Shown: positions 45,274-57,437, counted from the stretch's first letter. The stretch: DNA of 64,000 nt from Anaspis maculata (GCA_949128115.1 OX421968.1:54763423-54827422), one strand, 5' to 3'. The notes: a model not told the origin generated them from the letters alone. A program made the numbers and translations.

Positions 45274-45278
45274 AGCAG

Positions 45279-47060
45279 GATAGAGAAAAGGAGAGAGAAA
45301 TTAAAAGCTTCGGCAGGCAGCGTAATCTGTGCCACGTTTTACATTTAATGAATGAAATTTTTCAATTTATTGCAGAGAACGACGCGGTTGCGGATAGTTG
45401 AAACGCGGATTAGCTTGAGCCTTGTTTGGAGAAGTTCCTTGAGCCATTGAAACAAATAATTGCCTAAAATTAAATTCTTTTTGATTTATGTGCCGCTCAA
45501 TTAAATAATAGAACGACTTCACTTTAAAAACTTCATCTGTTAGAAAGAGGAATCTCGCTAGTCGTCTTCAACGCAAGACCCCTCTATGACCAATCCTTAT
45601 ACTAATAAGATCACAATTTTTCATTACAAAAATCGTTTTCAGTTCTGTTTCCGCTATTCGACAGCTCAGTGTTTTGTTGGAAGCAAAAAAACTTCAAATG
45701 CAGTTTTTGCACTATACATTATATTAAATGCGTTATTTTACGACCTCAAAACAGAGCCTTAAGTGACTCTTTCTAGCCCTTGGGCAAAAAAGTCGTCATG
45801 GCGGCAACGAGCGCTCTTTGAAATTTGATCCGTCAGAGGAGACGTCACCTTCTATTTTGACGTAACTACTTGATGCGATGCAAAATGTACCTAATTCAAT
45901 TGGCAGGGAACACGAAAGACTACAAGAACAACAAAATTAGCACGTTTACCAAAACCAATAAATACCTGTTTTATCCTAGTAAGCGATGGGGCCCAGCAGC
46001 TACGAGTTCAAGATAGGTGATAGATAACCTGACACTCGCCGGTGCCATCAGGCGCTGCCATGACAATTTTCCAACGACTCAATAACTGTAAATTTTCAGT
46101 CTTGAACTAGCCAGTGCAAAAAACATTGTATGCACCTTGGGCTAAAGTGCGTTTTTTCCCCTTGTGTAAAAAAGTGGCACTTTATGCCCATGGTACATGA
46201 ATAACTATTGTTTACCCAACAGAAGGCACAAGTCCACTTACAATTACTCAGCACTCGAATCGACTTTAATTTTTGGCTAAGTTTCTTGCTTTATTGTGCA
46301 GAATTATGGGTCTTTCTTCCCGTATACCGAGTTTCATATACTGACACGCACGCCGCAAGTGTAGGGTGGTGTGTATTTTTGCTGCATACATATAAACTGG
46401 TGGATCTGGTGAAGCGGTGAAGTTTGAGATCCGCCGTAATCTGCTTTGTTAGTTTGTTGGGAGGCCCTTCTGCATCAGTCTAATTGTCTGTTAAGTCTTC
46501 TACAGAATCAATCTTCTTTAGAGAGTGCAAAATGCGTATATTGTTCTCCCCAAGTTTCTCCTACAATAATTATTTCAAATGAGTTATTTCCAGCACCGAG
46601 TATTCAGCTTACAAATTTACGCACTTAACACTGCAAAACTGAATTGACATGGAAAGTTCCGCTACTCGGTAGCTGTTTTTCTCTCACTCTGCATCCATGA
46701 ATAAATACATTGTTACTTTGTTGTGGGAACGGCTTTACAGCAGCACCCACCAACTTTTTACTCTCGCACTGCTTCACAACTGCATGTAATAAGCCTATTT
46801 GCCTTACACCCAAATTATTCCAGCTCAAAATCTGTGAGTGACGTTTTTATGAAACTCTGCACGAATAGCCAGTAAGCTACAGTAAGCGATTTGTTTGCTC
46901 GTGTAATTTTCCATTACCTACTCACACCTAAGATCTTGAACCTTATATTGTCTATGATCACTGTTCCAGTTCCGTTTGGCAGAGCCTTTGCTTGATCCAC
47001 TAAAATACACATACAGATTACAAGGGTGAAAAAATGCGCGTACTCTTTGAATTTGAACTA
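45279..47060. other. No gene or element recognised
   Basis: Short frames only. No terminal repeats were identified. Two stretches with GGGCAAAAAAGT (45783) and CTTGGGCTAAAGTGCG (46137) hint at an old inverted repeat but do not pair well. Confidence 0.35.
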
Positions 47061-50000
47061 AACAGATCAAAGATTGAAGTGGTCCACCCCAAAAACTCGC
47101 TCAGGTTCAAATGAGGATATCGTGACGAAAAATTCACCAATTTTAAACAAGCGAATACGGAGGCTCAGTAGCGCACTTCCTTTTTGGAGGATTAGTGAAC
47201 GCAAGATGTTAAGTAATTAGGGTTCTACCGTCTTGGGCAAAAAATTCCAATATGGCGGCCAAAATATCGACAGAATCATGAAATTCGGCTTGAAAATCAG
47301 AATGATTGTACTAGACAAGGGTAAGTTCCAAGTTTCATGAAAATCGTTCCACTAATAAGAGATTTCAATATGGCAGCCAAGATGGCGGCAGAATTATGAA
47401 ACTCAGCTTGAAAATAGGAATGATCGTACGAGACAAGCGTAACTCTCAAGTTTCATGAAAATCCTTCCACTTATAAGAGATTTCAAAATGGCGGCCAAGA
47501 TGGTGGGGCAATCATGAAATTTGGCTTGAAAATAAGAATGATCGTACTAGACAAGGGTAAGTTTCAAGTTTCATGACAATCGTTCCACTAATAAGAAATT
47601 TCAATATGGCAGCCAAGATGGCGGCCGAATTATGAAAGCCAATCTGCCTATTTGGTCCTTGAGAACCTAAGCTATCCACCGGATAAAGTTCAATCTTCAA
47701 GGGCTGTACCTTTAGTTCCCGAGAAGAAGTTCAACTTCATCGAAGTGCACAGGAGATCTCTGTTTTTTGGGAATAATGATAACGATGTATGGATAACAAA
47801 AATAGTGCCCATTGGCCACCCTTGGGGACATCAGCTATTAATCGGAAAAAAGTTCCAAGACTCTTGTTTCAATTCTCGAGAAGGAGTACAGCGTTTTATT
47901 TTCTGCACGGACTCGGACAGACAGACAGACCGACAGATAGACAAACCGGCCACATAAGCGTCATTCTGTTACTTATATAAAAAAATGTTCTCCAACTGAT
48001 TTCGACCTCCTGAACACGAATATCGGGTTCAGTTTTGGATTGGAACATTTCTTTTTTATCGAAAAACCGAAAAAATGATAGCCTGTCACATGATTTTTAG
48101 TGATACCTACCTACTTTTTTCTGTTATTGAGCGAACATGTTTCGTAATTTGAGTGCCATTATCCTTTAGGTACCTAGTATTGGCTATTTCAAACTGGTCA
48201 ATTACTATTTCGGCACGTCTGGTTTTAAATTTGTAGGGTCGTGTAATATGCGCCGAGCCGTGGCTTTGCGGTCGTTTTCAAAAATTGATAACAATTGACC
48301 CGACGGTCGGATTGAAGTGGGGTTTTTGTCAAAAGAAAGTTCAAATTGTTCTCTAAATATAATGCCCTACATGCAGTGATGTATTTCATCAAGAAATTGT
48401 AGTTGACTGCATATCGCAACTTTCTACATCTTACCGCGAATGCCAGCACTTGATCGGCGAAGCCGCCCTACACCAAAATGTTATTTTTGTAATTGTTCAT
48501 GATTATTTCGGCAAAATTTTTCTTGATTCGCGTACCAAGGTCATGAGCTACCCATTCGAGTTGAAATATTTTCTGTATTGAATTTCGTTTTGTTCGGAGG
48601 AAAGGATATCAAGCACCAACAAGCAACGAATAAATCATTTGCGGCCGAGCCGTAGTTTCGGAGTCATTTAAAAAAAATAATAACTATTGGCCTGCACCTC
48701 GCACCGATGTGAAATTTTCATTAAAATAAAGTTCAAATCATCCTCTAAATGTAACTCCGCATATGTATTATGGTAAAATGATAAGATCGGGTACTTCCTC
48801 GCATGTGATAACTTTCGAGATCAGGCCGGCTTCTGAAATGCAGCATTCAACGGCGATGCCGCGTCACACTAAATTGTTATTATTGTCATTGTTTATTATT
48901 ATTTCGTCGAGATTTTTCTTGGTTCGGGATACAAGGTCATGAGCTACCCAATGGAGTAAAATTTTTTCGCAAAAACCTTTTCGTCTAGGACTAGATGCTG
49001 TGACGGACGGACGGACGGACGGACAAAGCAAGGACAAAAGCGCCTTCCCGTTTGGAGAAGTGCGCTAAAAAGATGGTGTTAATGATTCAAGTGTTCTTCT
49101 GACTGCAAGTTCCATATTTGGGTATCGTGTTTGTTAATATACTGTATGATATACAGGGTGACAAAAGTAGGAGTGAAAAGTGGTCAATGTTTAAGCGTGT
49201 GTAACTTTTTTAAAAACAATGTTAGATTTTACCTAATTATATTTTTGAAAACCTCGCATCAATATCTTGAAACGGTTTCTGACAATTTACCGCCTTCTAT
49301 TTCTTGTACAGGGTGTTCGCGTATGAAGTAAACACTCCTCCTTGAAGACATCCTCTCAAACATAATTTCAAAAATTGAAAATGATTCTTATACAATTTTT
49401 TTCGTGGGCTTTGGATCCGTTGACAAAAATTTTCTGTGGTATATCGCTTACAGGGTCCAACATCGAAAATTTTTCTCAAAATGGACACCCTGTATTTTGA
49501 TATGGGAATCGATTCCACTTTGCATCGTGATTATAAATATATCACACTTGATAAGTTAGTCAACAAAACATGTGTGAAAAAATTGATGACGTTTTAAAAA
49601 ATTTCGAAGAAAGATTTTTTTCCAAAAGTGACTCAGTGAATTTTTCATCATTCTTCTAATAATTTGAGTGAATGAATTTGTTTTTAGTTTGAAACTTTCA
49701 CTAAACACACCTTGAACCGACAAATTTTTGAAAAAAAGAGATTTTTCCATATTTTTTGAAATTTCAACAATTTCTCAAACAGGTGTTTTTTTGAATAACC
49801 TATCAAGTGGGATATATATTTATAATCAAAATGAAAAGCAGAATCGATTCCCATATTAAAATACAGAGTGTTCAATCTGAGAAAAATTTTCGATGTTACA
49901 CCCTGTTAGCAAAATGTCGCAGAAAAATATAGTGAACAGATTCGAAACCTACGGAAAAAAATCGTGGAATACTCGTTTCTATTTTTGAAATTATGTTCAA

Positions 50001-50375
50001 GGGGAAGTCTCCAGGAAGGGGGTATAATTCATACGTGAACACCCTGAACAGAAACAGAAGGCGGTAAAATGTCAAAAACCGTTTCGAGATATTGCAGCGA
50101 GGTTTCCAAAAATATAGCTAGGAAAAATCTACAATTGTTTTAAAAAAAGTTACACACGCTTAAAAATGAACCATTTTGCACTCTATCTTTTGTCACCCTG
50201 TATATCATACAGTGTATCAGTAAACACGATATCCAAATATGAAACTTGCAGTCAGAAGAAAGCTTGAATCACTAACACCATCTTTTTTCAAATCGGTTCA
50301 TTTTTCGTCACGATATCCTCATTTGAACCTGAGCGAGTTTTTGGGGTGGACCACTTCAATCTTTGACCTGTTTAT
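47061..50375. repeat. Palindrome with nested ACAGGGTG pairs, split by Helentron-like copy C
   Basis: The outer arms 47061-47145 and about 50290-50375 are reverse complements (for example AGTGGTCCACCCCAAAAAC). The inner arms run from 49068 to about 49600 and 49770 to 50290. ACAGGGTG at 49153 and 49308 faces CACCCTGT-type sequences at 50194 and 50037 (CACCCTGA); an inner pair is 49486 (CACCCTGT) against ACAGAGTG at 49863. Copy C (47146-49067) interrupts only the left arm, so the right arm shows the unoccupied site. No protein is encoded. Confidence 0.75.
47146..49067 (-). mobile_element. Helentron/DINE-like element, family 1, copy C
   Basis: Same order of parts as copies A and B: tandem ~120-bp units near 47220-47640, ACAG repeat near 47919-47942, two modules, and a GGAC microsatellite at 49004-49023, ending GAAGTGCGCT before AAAA. 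The 3' hairpin is broken: after AACAAGCGAATACG the sequence jumps to GAGGCTCAG, losing about 12 bases that form one hairpin arm. It inserted into an A/T run in the left arm of the surrounding palindrome. Confidence 0.72.
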
Positions 50376-51244
50376 TATAGCTTCAGTTCGGAATGGTTCA
50401 ATAATCTTTGAGCTTATGAAGACTTTCGTCATGACATAAATGAAGTATCTTTAGCATAATTTGGAGTTCGGTGCCGCGTTAACTATGTGATTAAAGTATC
50501 CTCGCGGGCCTGGTGGGTTATTATAGGTAAAACATTCACTATATACGAAAACAAGTGCTCTCCAACTGCTACAACTGCTGTTATAAACTGAGCTCAACAA
50601 TATTACTCCTTGGAGCATCCAAATTTTCTGTAAACATGTGGATTTCCGCACAACAGTTCTCTCACTCTCTGGTGAATAATCGCGATCGTTGTCGTTGTTA
50701 TAGTTACATGGTGTTGTAATAAAGTACTTCCTCTTTGAATGAAAATTGCAGTATCAATCAACAAACTTTTTTATTGTTTCAGGTAAGCCAGTCCCTCACC
50801 TTCGAGGTTTTCCTGCTGTGAGTGCTGTTGCGCGCCTCTTTTTGTAATGAAAATCCAGGTAATAATTTTTATCCCGTCAGGTGTAAATTGAATTAAGGAA
50901 GTTGCATTGAAATGAGTCAGAGTTGTCTTTTGTTGATTTGTATTTGAACAAAGCGTCTCGCTCGCATCCCTGGCTTATTTAATCCGAAGTTTCTTTATCG
51001 GGCTCAATGGAATTTTACGTGTATACCTACTGTACCTAGATTAAAACTTCAACGATAATTTTGAAACTTGTTTATTAGTTTGCGAAGGACCGTTTCCTTC
51101 TAAGATTTTGTCAAAGCCCTTGCGAATGAATTAAGTGTACTAAAAGTGCAAAGTTCTTTGAAAAAAAAAAATTGAATTCAATGTCCAGGGCGATTCAAAC
51201 TTGGCGCTGAAGCATTCATGGTAGGCGGTATGATATTATTTTTC
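50376..51244. other. No gene recognised
   Basis: No element ends or coding signature. A short A-run lies near 51162. Confidence 0.35.
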
Positions 51245-52520
51245 TTATACCGGGTGGGCCATAAAAAACCGTTCTCGGAATTTTTCCTTCTAAAATTTTT
51301 ATTCTGCTACCGATTTTATCGAACTTCTCAGCATTGGCTAGCCAATTGAATAGGCTATTATTTCCGTGTTTCAAAATGGCCGACATATTAAAATTCAAGA
51401 TGGCAGTAACAATTGAAAATTGGCCTTCATTTGTTCTCGTTGCTTTTTATTGAAAGTTACCAGAAAGTCAAAACCAATAATGTATCATGAAAGAATAGAC
51501 CTTTCTTGTCAGTTCAAGACCACAACCAGTAAAATCGGATCATCGGCTGATGAGCTATTGCGAGTTGAAGCGAGGCCTACTTTCCGTTTTTTTTTCATTT
51601 CATTGATCCAAATTTAGGTATCTTGTCCGCCAATCTGCCATTTGCCCATTTCTCAACCGATTCTCTCAAATTTGGTATCAGTGGCTAGCCAAATATTGGA
51701 CAGACTTTCTTTTTCATATGAGAGAATGACGTACATGTCAAAATCTAAGACGGGCGGACATGTACATGTACATGGCGGAAGCAATTGAAAATAAAATTTC
51801 TTTTGTCCTTATTGCTTTTTAATAAAAAAAAAATTGCAGAAAGTCGAAATCAATAATTGTTATGAAGGAATAGACCTTCCTTGACAATCCAAGACCGCAA
51901 CCAATCAAATCGGATCATCTGCTGAGGAGCTACGGCAAGTTGAAGCGAAGCCTACCTACCGGTTCCTTCATTCCCGCATAAATGACCCAAATTTAGGAAT
52001 CCTGCCCGCCATATCCTTATTTTCCAACCGATTTTTTCAAATTTGGTATCAATGGCTAGCCAATTGGAGAAGCTCCCATTTTTCATAAAAGCAAATGGCC
52101 AACATGTGAAAATTCAAGATGGCGGAAACTATTGAAAATGGGCCTTATTATATTCGTTTTTGTTGGAATAAAAAACGGAAAGTATGCTTCGCTTCAACTG
52201 GCCGTAGCTCCTCAACAGATGAACCGATTTGATTGGTCGCTGTCTTGAATTGTCAAGGAAGGTCTATTCCTTCATAACAATTGTTGGTTTTGACTTTCCG
52301 CCATTTTTATTAAAAAGCAATGAGGATAAAAGAAATTCTTTTTTCAATTGCTTCCGCCATCTTTGATTTTGACAGGTCTGTCATTTTGTCATATTTTTAA
52401 GGTAGCCTGTCCAATTGGCTAGCCATTGACACCAAATTTGCGAAAATCGGTTGAGAAATGAGCATTTGGCGGATTGCCGGGCAGGATATCTAAATTTGGG
52501 TCAATTGTGCGGAAATGAAA
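51245..52520. repeat. Tandem ~350-370-bp units, the last inverted
   Basis: The marker TGGCTAGCC recurs at about 51335, 51682 and 52053 in direct orientation. From about 52170 the unit runs in reverse, with the inverted marker near 52417. Each unit carries AAGATGGCGG-like sequence and a block with GATCATC and GAGCTA. The left margin reads TATACCGGGTGGGCCATAAA, resembling the TACAGGGTGGCCC end at 2641. Helentron-like copy D interrupts the inverted unit at 52521. No protein is encoded. Confidence 0.65.
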
Positions 52521-53620
52521 ACAAGCGAATATGCCTCATGGGCATGAGGCTCAGTAGCGCACTTCCTTTTTGAAGGATTAGTGAACGCAAAATGTTGAGT
52601 AACTAAGGTTCTACACCCGTTATTTGGGCAAACAATTTCAATATGGCAGCCAAAATTTCGGCAGAATAATGAAATTCGGCTTGAAAATCAGAATGATCGT
52701 ACTTGACAAGGGTAAGTTCCAAGTTTCATGAAAATCGTTCCACTAATAAGAGATTTCAATATGGCGGCCAAGATGGCGGCGAAATCATGAAACTCAGCTT
52801 GAAAATGAGAATGATCATCTGGGACAAGGGTAACTTTTAAGTTTCATGAAAATCCTTCCACTTATAAGAGATTTCAATATGGCGGCGAAGATGGTGGCGG
52901 AATCATGAAATTTGGCTTGAAAATAAAAATGAAAAATGATCATACGAGACAAAGGTCAGCTCCAAGTTTCATGAAAATCGTTACACTAATAAGAAATTTC
53001 AATATGGCAGCCAAGATGGCGGCAGAATCATGAAATTCAGCTTGAAAATAAGAATGATCGTACTAGACAAGGATAAGTTTCAAGTTCCATGACAATTGTT
53101 CCACTAATAAGAGATTTCAATATGGCAGCCAAGATGGCGGCGGAATTACGAAAGCCAATCTGCCTATTTGGTCCTTGAGGACCTAAGCTATCCATCGGAT
53201 AAAGCTCAATTTCTAAGGGCTGTAGCTTTATTTCCCGAAGAGAAGTTCAACTTCTTCGAAGTGCACAGGAGATCTCTGTTTTCTGATAATAATGATAACG
53301 ATGTATGGATAACAAAAATAGTGCCCATTGGCCACCCTTGGCGACATCAGCTATCCATCGGAAAAAGTTCCAAGGCTCTTGCTTCAATTCTCGAGAAGGT
53401 GTACAGCATCCTAGTTTCTACACGGACAGACAGACAGAGAGACGGACAAACCGGCCACATAAGCGTCATTCTGTTACTTATAAAAGAATGTTTTCCAACT
53501 GATTTCGACCTCCTGAACACGAATATCAGGTTTATTTTTGAATCGGAACAATTCTTTTTTATCGAAAAACCAAAAAGATGGTAGTCTGTCACATGATTTT
53601 TTGTGATACCTACCTACTTT
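52521..53620 (-). mobile_element. Helentron/DINE-like element, family 1, copy D (3' part only)
   Basis: It starts ACAAGCGAATATGCC with the intact 3' hairpin and AGCGCACTTCC, then carries four to five ~120-bp units (52620-53150), the antisense short frame and a short ACAG tract. It stops at a T-run after CCTACCTAC, so the 5' ~40% is missing. The 5' end of copy E follows directly in the opposite orientation. Confidence 0.65.
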
Positions 53621-53623
53621 TTT

Positions 53624-55362
53624 AGCACACTTCTCCAAACGGGAAGGCGCTTTTGTCCTCGCTTTGTCCGTCCGTCCGTCACAGCATCTAGTCCTAGACG
53701 AAAAGGTTTTTGCGAAAAATTTTCACTCCAATGGGTAGCTCATGACCTTGTATCCCGAACCAAGAAAAATCTGGACGAAATAATGATAAACAATTACAAT
53801 AATAACAAATTAGTGTGACGCGGCATCGCCGTTGAATGCTGCATTTCAGAAGCCGGCCTGTTCTCGAAAGTTATCACATGCGATCAAGTACCCGTTCTTA
53901 TCATTTTACAATAATACATATGCGGAGTTATATTTAGAGGAGAATTTGAACTTAATTTTAATGAAAATTCCACATCGGTGCGAGGTACCAGTCAATAGTT
54001 ATAAATTTTTGAAAATGACTCCGAAGCTACGGCTCGGCCGCAAAAGATTATTCATTGCTTGCTGGTGCTTGATATCCTTTTCTCCGAACAAAACGGAATC
54101 CAATACAGGAAATATTTCAACTTGAATGGGTAGCTCATGGCCTTGGTACGCGAACCAAAAAAAATCTTTCCGAAATAATCATAAACAATTACAATAATAA
54201 CATTTTGCTGTAAGGCGGCTTCGCCGATCAAGTGCTGGAATTCGCAGTTAGATGTTGAAAGTTACGATATGCGGGTAGGTACATGTTTTTATGAAGATAC
54301 ATTACTACATGTGCGAGATTATATTTAGAGAATAATTTGAACTTTCTTTTGACAAAAACTCCACTTCGATACGACCTTCGGGTCAATGTTATGAACGACC
54401 GCAAAACTACGGCTCGGCGCATATACGCGTCCCTAAAAATAAAATAAAAAATCAGACGTGCCATTAACACTATTTAAGATTTTGAATTACGCATTACTAT
54501 AGTACCTGAAGGATAATGGCACTCAAACTATGAAACATGTTCGCCCAATAACAAAAAAAAAAAGTAGGTAGGTATCACTAAAAATCATGTGACAGACTAC
54601 CATTTTTTCGGTTTTTCGATAAAAAAGAATTGTTCCGATTAAAAAATAAACCTGATATTCGTGTTCAGGAGGTCGAAATCAGTTGGAAAACATTCTTTTA
54701 TAAGTAACAGAATGACGCTTATGTGGCCGGTTCGTCTGTCTGTCTGTCTGTCTGTCTGCCTGTCTGTCCCTGCAGAAACTAGGATGCTGTACTCCTTCTC
54801 GAGAATTGAAGCAAGAGCCTTGGAACTTTTTCCGATGGATAGCTGATGTCCCCAAGGGTGGCCAATGGGCACTATTTTTGTTATCCATACATCGTTATCA
54901 TTATTATCAGAAAACAGAGATTTCCTGTGCACTTCGAAGAAGTTGAACTTCTCTTCGGGAAATTAAGCTACAGCCCTTAAAAATTTAACTCTCTCCGATG
55001 GATAGCTTAGGTCCTCAAGGACCAAATAGGCTGATTGGCTTCCATAATTCCGCCGTCATCTTGGTTGCCATATTGAAATCTCTTATTAGTGGAACGATTG
55101 TCATGAAACTTGAAACTTATCCTTGTCTAGTACGATCATTCTTTTTTTCAAGCTGAATTTCATGATTCCGCCACCATCTTCGCCGCCATATTGAGATCTC
55201 TTATGAGTGGAAGGATTTTCATGAAACTTGAAAGTTGCCCTTGTCTCGGATGATCATTCTTATTTTCAAGCCGAGTTTCATGATTTCGCCGCCATCTTGG
55301 CCGCCCTTCTTAAAGAAAGTGCGCTACTGAGCCTCATGCCCATGAGGCATATTCGCTTGTTT
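53624..55362 (+). mobile_element. Helentron/DINE-like element, family 1, copy E
   Basis: A full set of parts: AGCACACTTCTCC start, short GTCC tract (about 53666-53679), two modules (53740-54440), CTGT microsatellite (about 54731-54768), two ~120-bp units (55020-55300), then AAGTGCGCTACTGA, the hairpin GCCTCATGCCCATGAGGC and CGCTTGTTT. It has fewer tandem units than copies A-D. Its right flank is an arm of the 55363-59074 palindrome. Confidence 0.68.
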
Positions 55363-55726
55363 AAAATATATTTTTTTAATATTCTTGCACAAAAATTATG
55401 AAGTGTGGTGTCTTTTCTCGAAACGGTTTTGGATTTGATTCACCAAGATTGATAACATTGAATAATAAAAGGGGGGTTGTATTGTCTAACATTGAAGATA
55501 TGAATTTTTATGTTGAATGTTGCAGATTTGCGAAACTCAGGCATAACACAAGCACAAAAAGTATAACGTCCAGAGGGCTTCACTTCACTTGGAAACTGTA
55601 GTTTCACATCGTTACCATGTTCAGGGGCTTAAACTTGCAAGTACAGTGGTCAAATTAAAATGGTCGTATTTTCTCAAGAAATAACCGAATTGCAATTAGT
55701 TTTTTCCCTGGACAGCTAATGTCTTA

Positions 55727-55866
55727 GGGCTAAATTTCAAGTCCAAGTAGCAACCCGCGCAGCGTGGCGCAAGTAGCACGTGATCCCTCTGTGCCAATGA
55801 GCATGCCATTATTTGACTACTTGCGCCACGCTGCGCGGGTTGCAAATCGGACTTGGAATGTAGCCC
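55727..55866. mobile_element. 140-bp PIF/Harbinger-like MITE with a perfect 27-bp stem
   Basis: The ends are GGGCTAAATTTCAAGTCC and GGACTTGGAATGTAGCCC, flanked by TTA at 55724-55726 and 55867-55869. Inside, 55750-55776 and 55817-55843 are perfect 27-base reverse complements (GC-rich, with CCCGCGCAGCGTGG) around a 40-base loop. The unoccupied site with a single TTA is visible inverted at about 58333-58338. TTA duplications and GGGC ends fit PIF/Harbinger. Confidence 0.8.
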
Positions 55867-56176
55867 TTAGACTACAGCATGATATAATTCTTTCTTGTTA
55901 CAAGCTTCTCATATTACTTATACAGGGTGTAGTAGTGAGGCACTGCAAAAAATGTAGAGTTTGCACCCCTCCCGATCCGCGAAATCGTTGGACCCATACC
56001 TCGAAACGGTTTTTGGGCTTTCGTTTATCTCTGTTAATTACAGGGTGATCTCAAAAAAGTGATATTTTAGACTTTCAATGGTAACTTCTTTCATTGTTAT
56101 CCGATTTTAAACATCTTTGGCTCATATTGAAGCTGAAACTTCAGGCGAGAACGGTGTGAGTTCAAAACTTATTGAA

Positions 56177-56394
56177 TAGAATAGAATAGAATACAGCTTT
56201 ATTGGTGATTTTGTACATGAAATATCTTTCACGGTACATTCACAGGTCAAACTACAACAAACAATAATTCAATAATATACAATTAATTATACATCTCAAA
56301 TTTATAACTCAAAAACTCTTCGTATGAATAGAAGGACTTTGATATTACAAGGGCCATAATCTGGACTTTGAAGGATTCTGATGATGAAGTCTTC
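56177..56394 (-). mobile_element. 3' end of a non-LTR retrotransposon, 5' truncated
   Basis: On the minus strand it ends CACCAATAAAGCTGTATTC followed by TATTC repeats, a typical LINE 3' tail with polyadenylation signal. TATTGAA at 56170-56176 and 56395-56401 is a target duplication. Only 218 bp remain. The opposite arm of the palindrome lacks it. Too little coding sequence is left to assign a clade. Confidence 0.65.
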
Positions 56395-56410
56395 TATTGA
56401 AGACAACAAT

Positions 56411-57437
56411 GGGGTACTTGCCTAATTTTTTTTCATTGGCCTCATCAATAGTATGGTTAAAAATAATGTACCCGTATTTTTTCTTTTTCCTAAATTCCCA
56501 AAATTGCGGCCGCAATGCGTGTTTTAAAAATATATTTGTGACGTCACAAATATATTAGATATAGAACATAGAAGGACTCTTTTTCCTCGTTGGGTTGGCA
56601 ATGATATAACGTCGCCAAGGTGCCGTTTTCAAACAACAAGATCTGAGTCTGACTGACAACGTCAAACCGCCGACCGTAATTTCTTCCTGTGTCCTTTTTT
56701 TGCTTTTGACTGCTTTGATCGAGGCTTTGATCTACGTGGTAAGTACCTACTCGTTTTGTTGATTTCTTGTTCAACCTAACTAGTCTCTTTCTTTAGTCTT
56801 CAGTGCTGTCCACCTAAAAGCCTTTCGCATGTTTGTCACCCGTGCTCTGACCTGGCTGACCCTCGGCTTCATTTCGGACATCAGTGTTCCTACTCCCCAC
56901 ATTTTATTTGGAGATCCATCGCGTCCTCCCCACATGGATCTCTCGTAGCTCTAAAGTATTACCTATCCGGAATTGTATGCCAATGATGAACCTATAAAAG
57001 CTCACTGTTCATTTTCAGCCTCTTATTTTTGTGCTATTAATGATCCTCCAGATTTTCCCCTGGAAATAAATTATCTCGACTGAGAAAGTGTTATAAGAAG
57101 TTTCTGGAGTCAGTTCTCCGAAACTTTGTTCGACTTTATTGTGTAAATGCTCATGGTAAGAGAATTCGATAGGAAACCGGTTTTGCGATAGCATGTTCAA
57201 AATGACAGTGTCACAGTGACATCCCTGACATTCTTGATTATTCCATTGTCACACAGTCAGACCAACCCCACTCAAAATCCCTGTCCTGGCGCGAAGCTTT
57301 TAGGAGGATTTTTCAAAGTCGTTTTTTTCTGTAGAAAACGACGGGATTTTTGTGAAATTCTCAGTAGAGTCCCCTTATCACTTATACTAGCAATCAAAAG
57401 TATTTCCAGCTGAATCTATTCCATTGGCAAGTACCCC
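56411..57437. mobile_element. TIR element, GGGGTACTTGCC family, long copy
   Basis: 1027 bp with ends GGGGTACTTGCC and GGCAAGTACCCC, AT on both sides. The first ~150 bp match, inverted, the element at 21366-21769, including the TGACGTCA palindrome. The matching site in the right palindrome arm (near 57990) is empty, which confirms the boundaries. No convincing transposase. Confidence 0.65.
56529..56556. promoter_or_regulatory. 28-bp perfect palindrome with TGACGTCA core
   Basis: Same palindrome as at 21626-21649, extended by two bases on each side. The core equals a consensus CRE site. Conservation in two copies of the element suggests it is part of the element and not chance. Confidence 0.5.
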
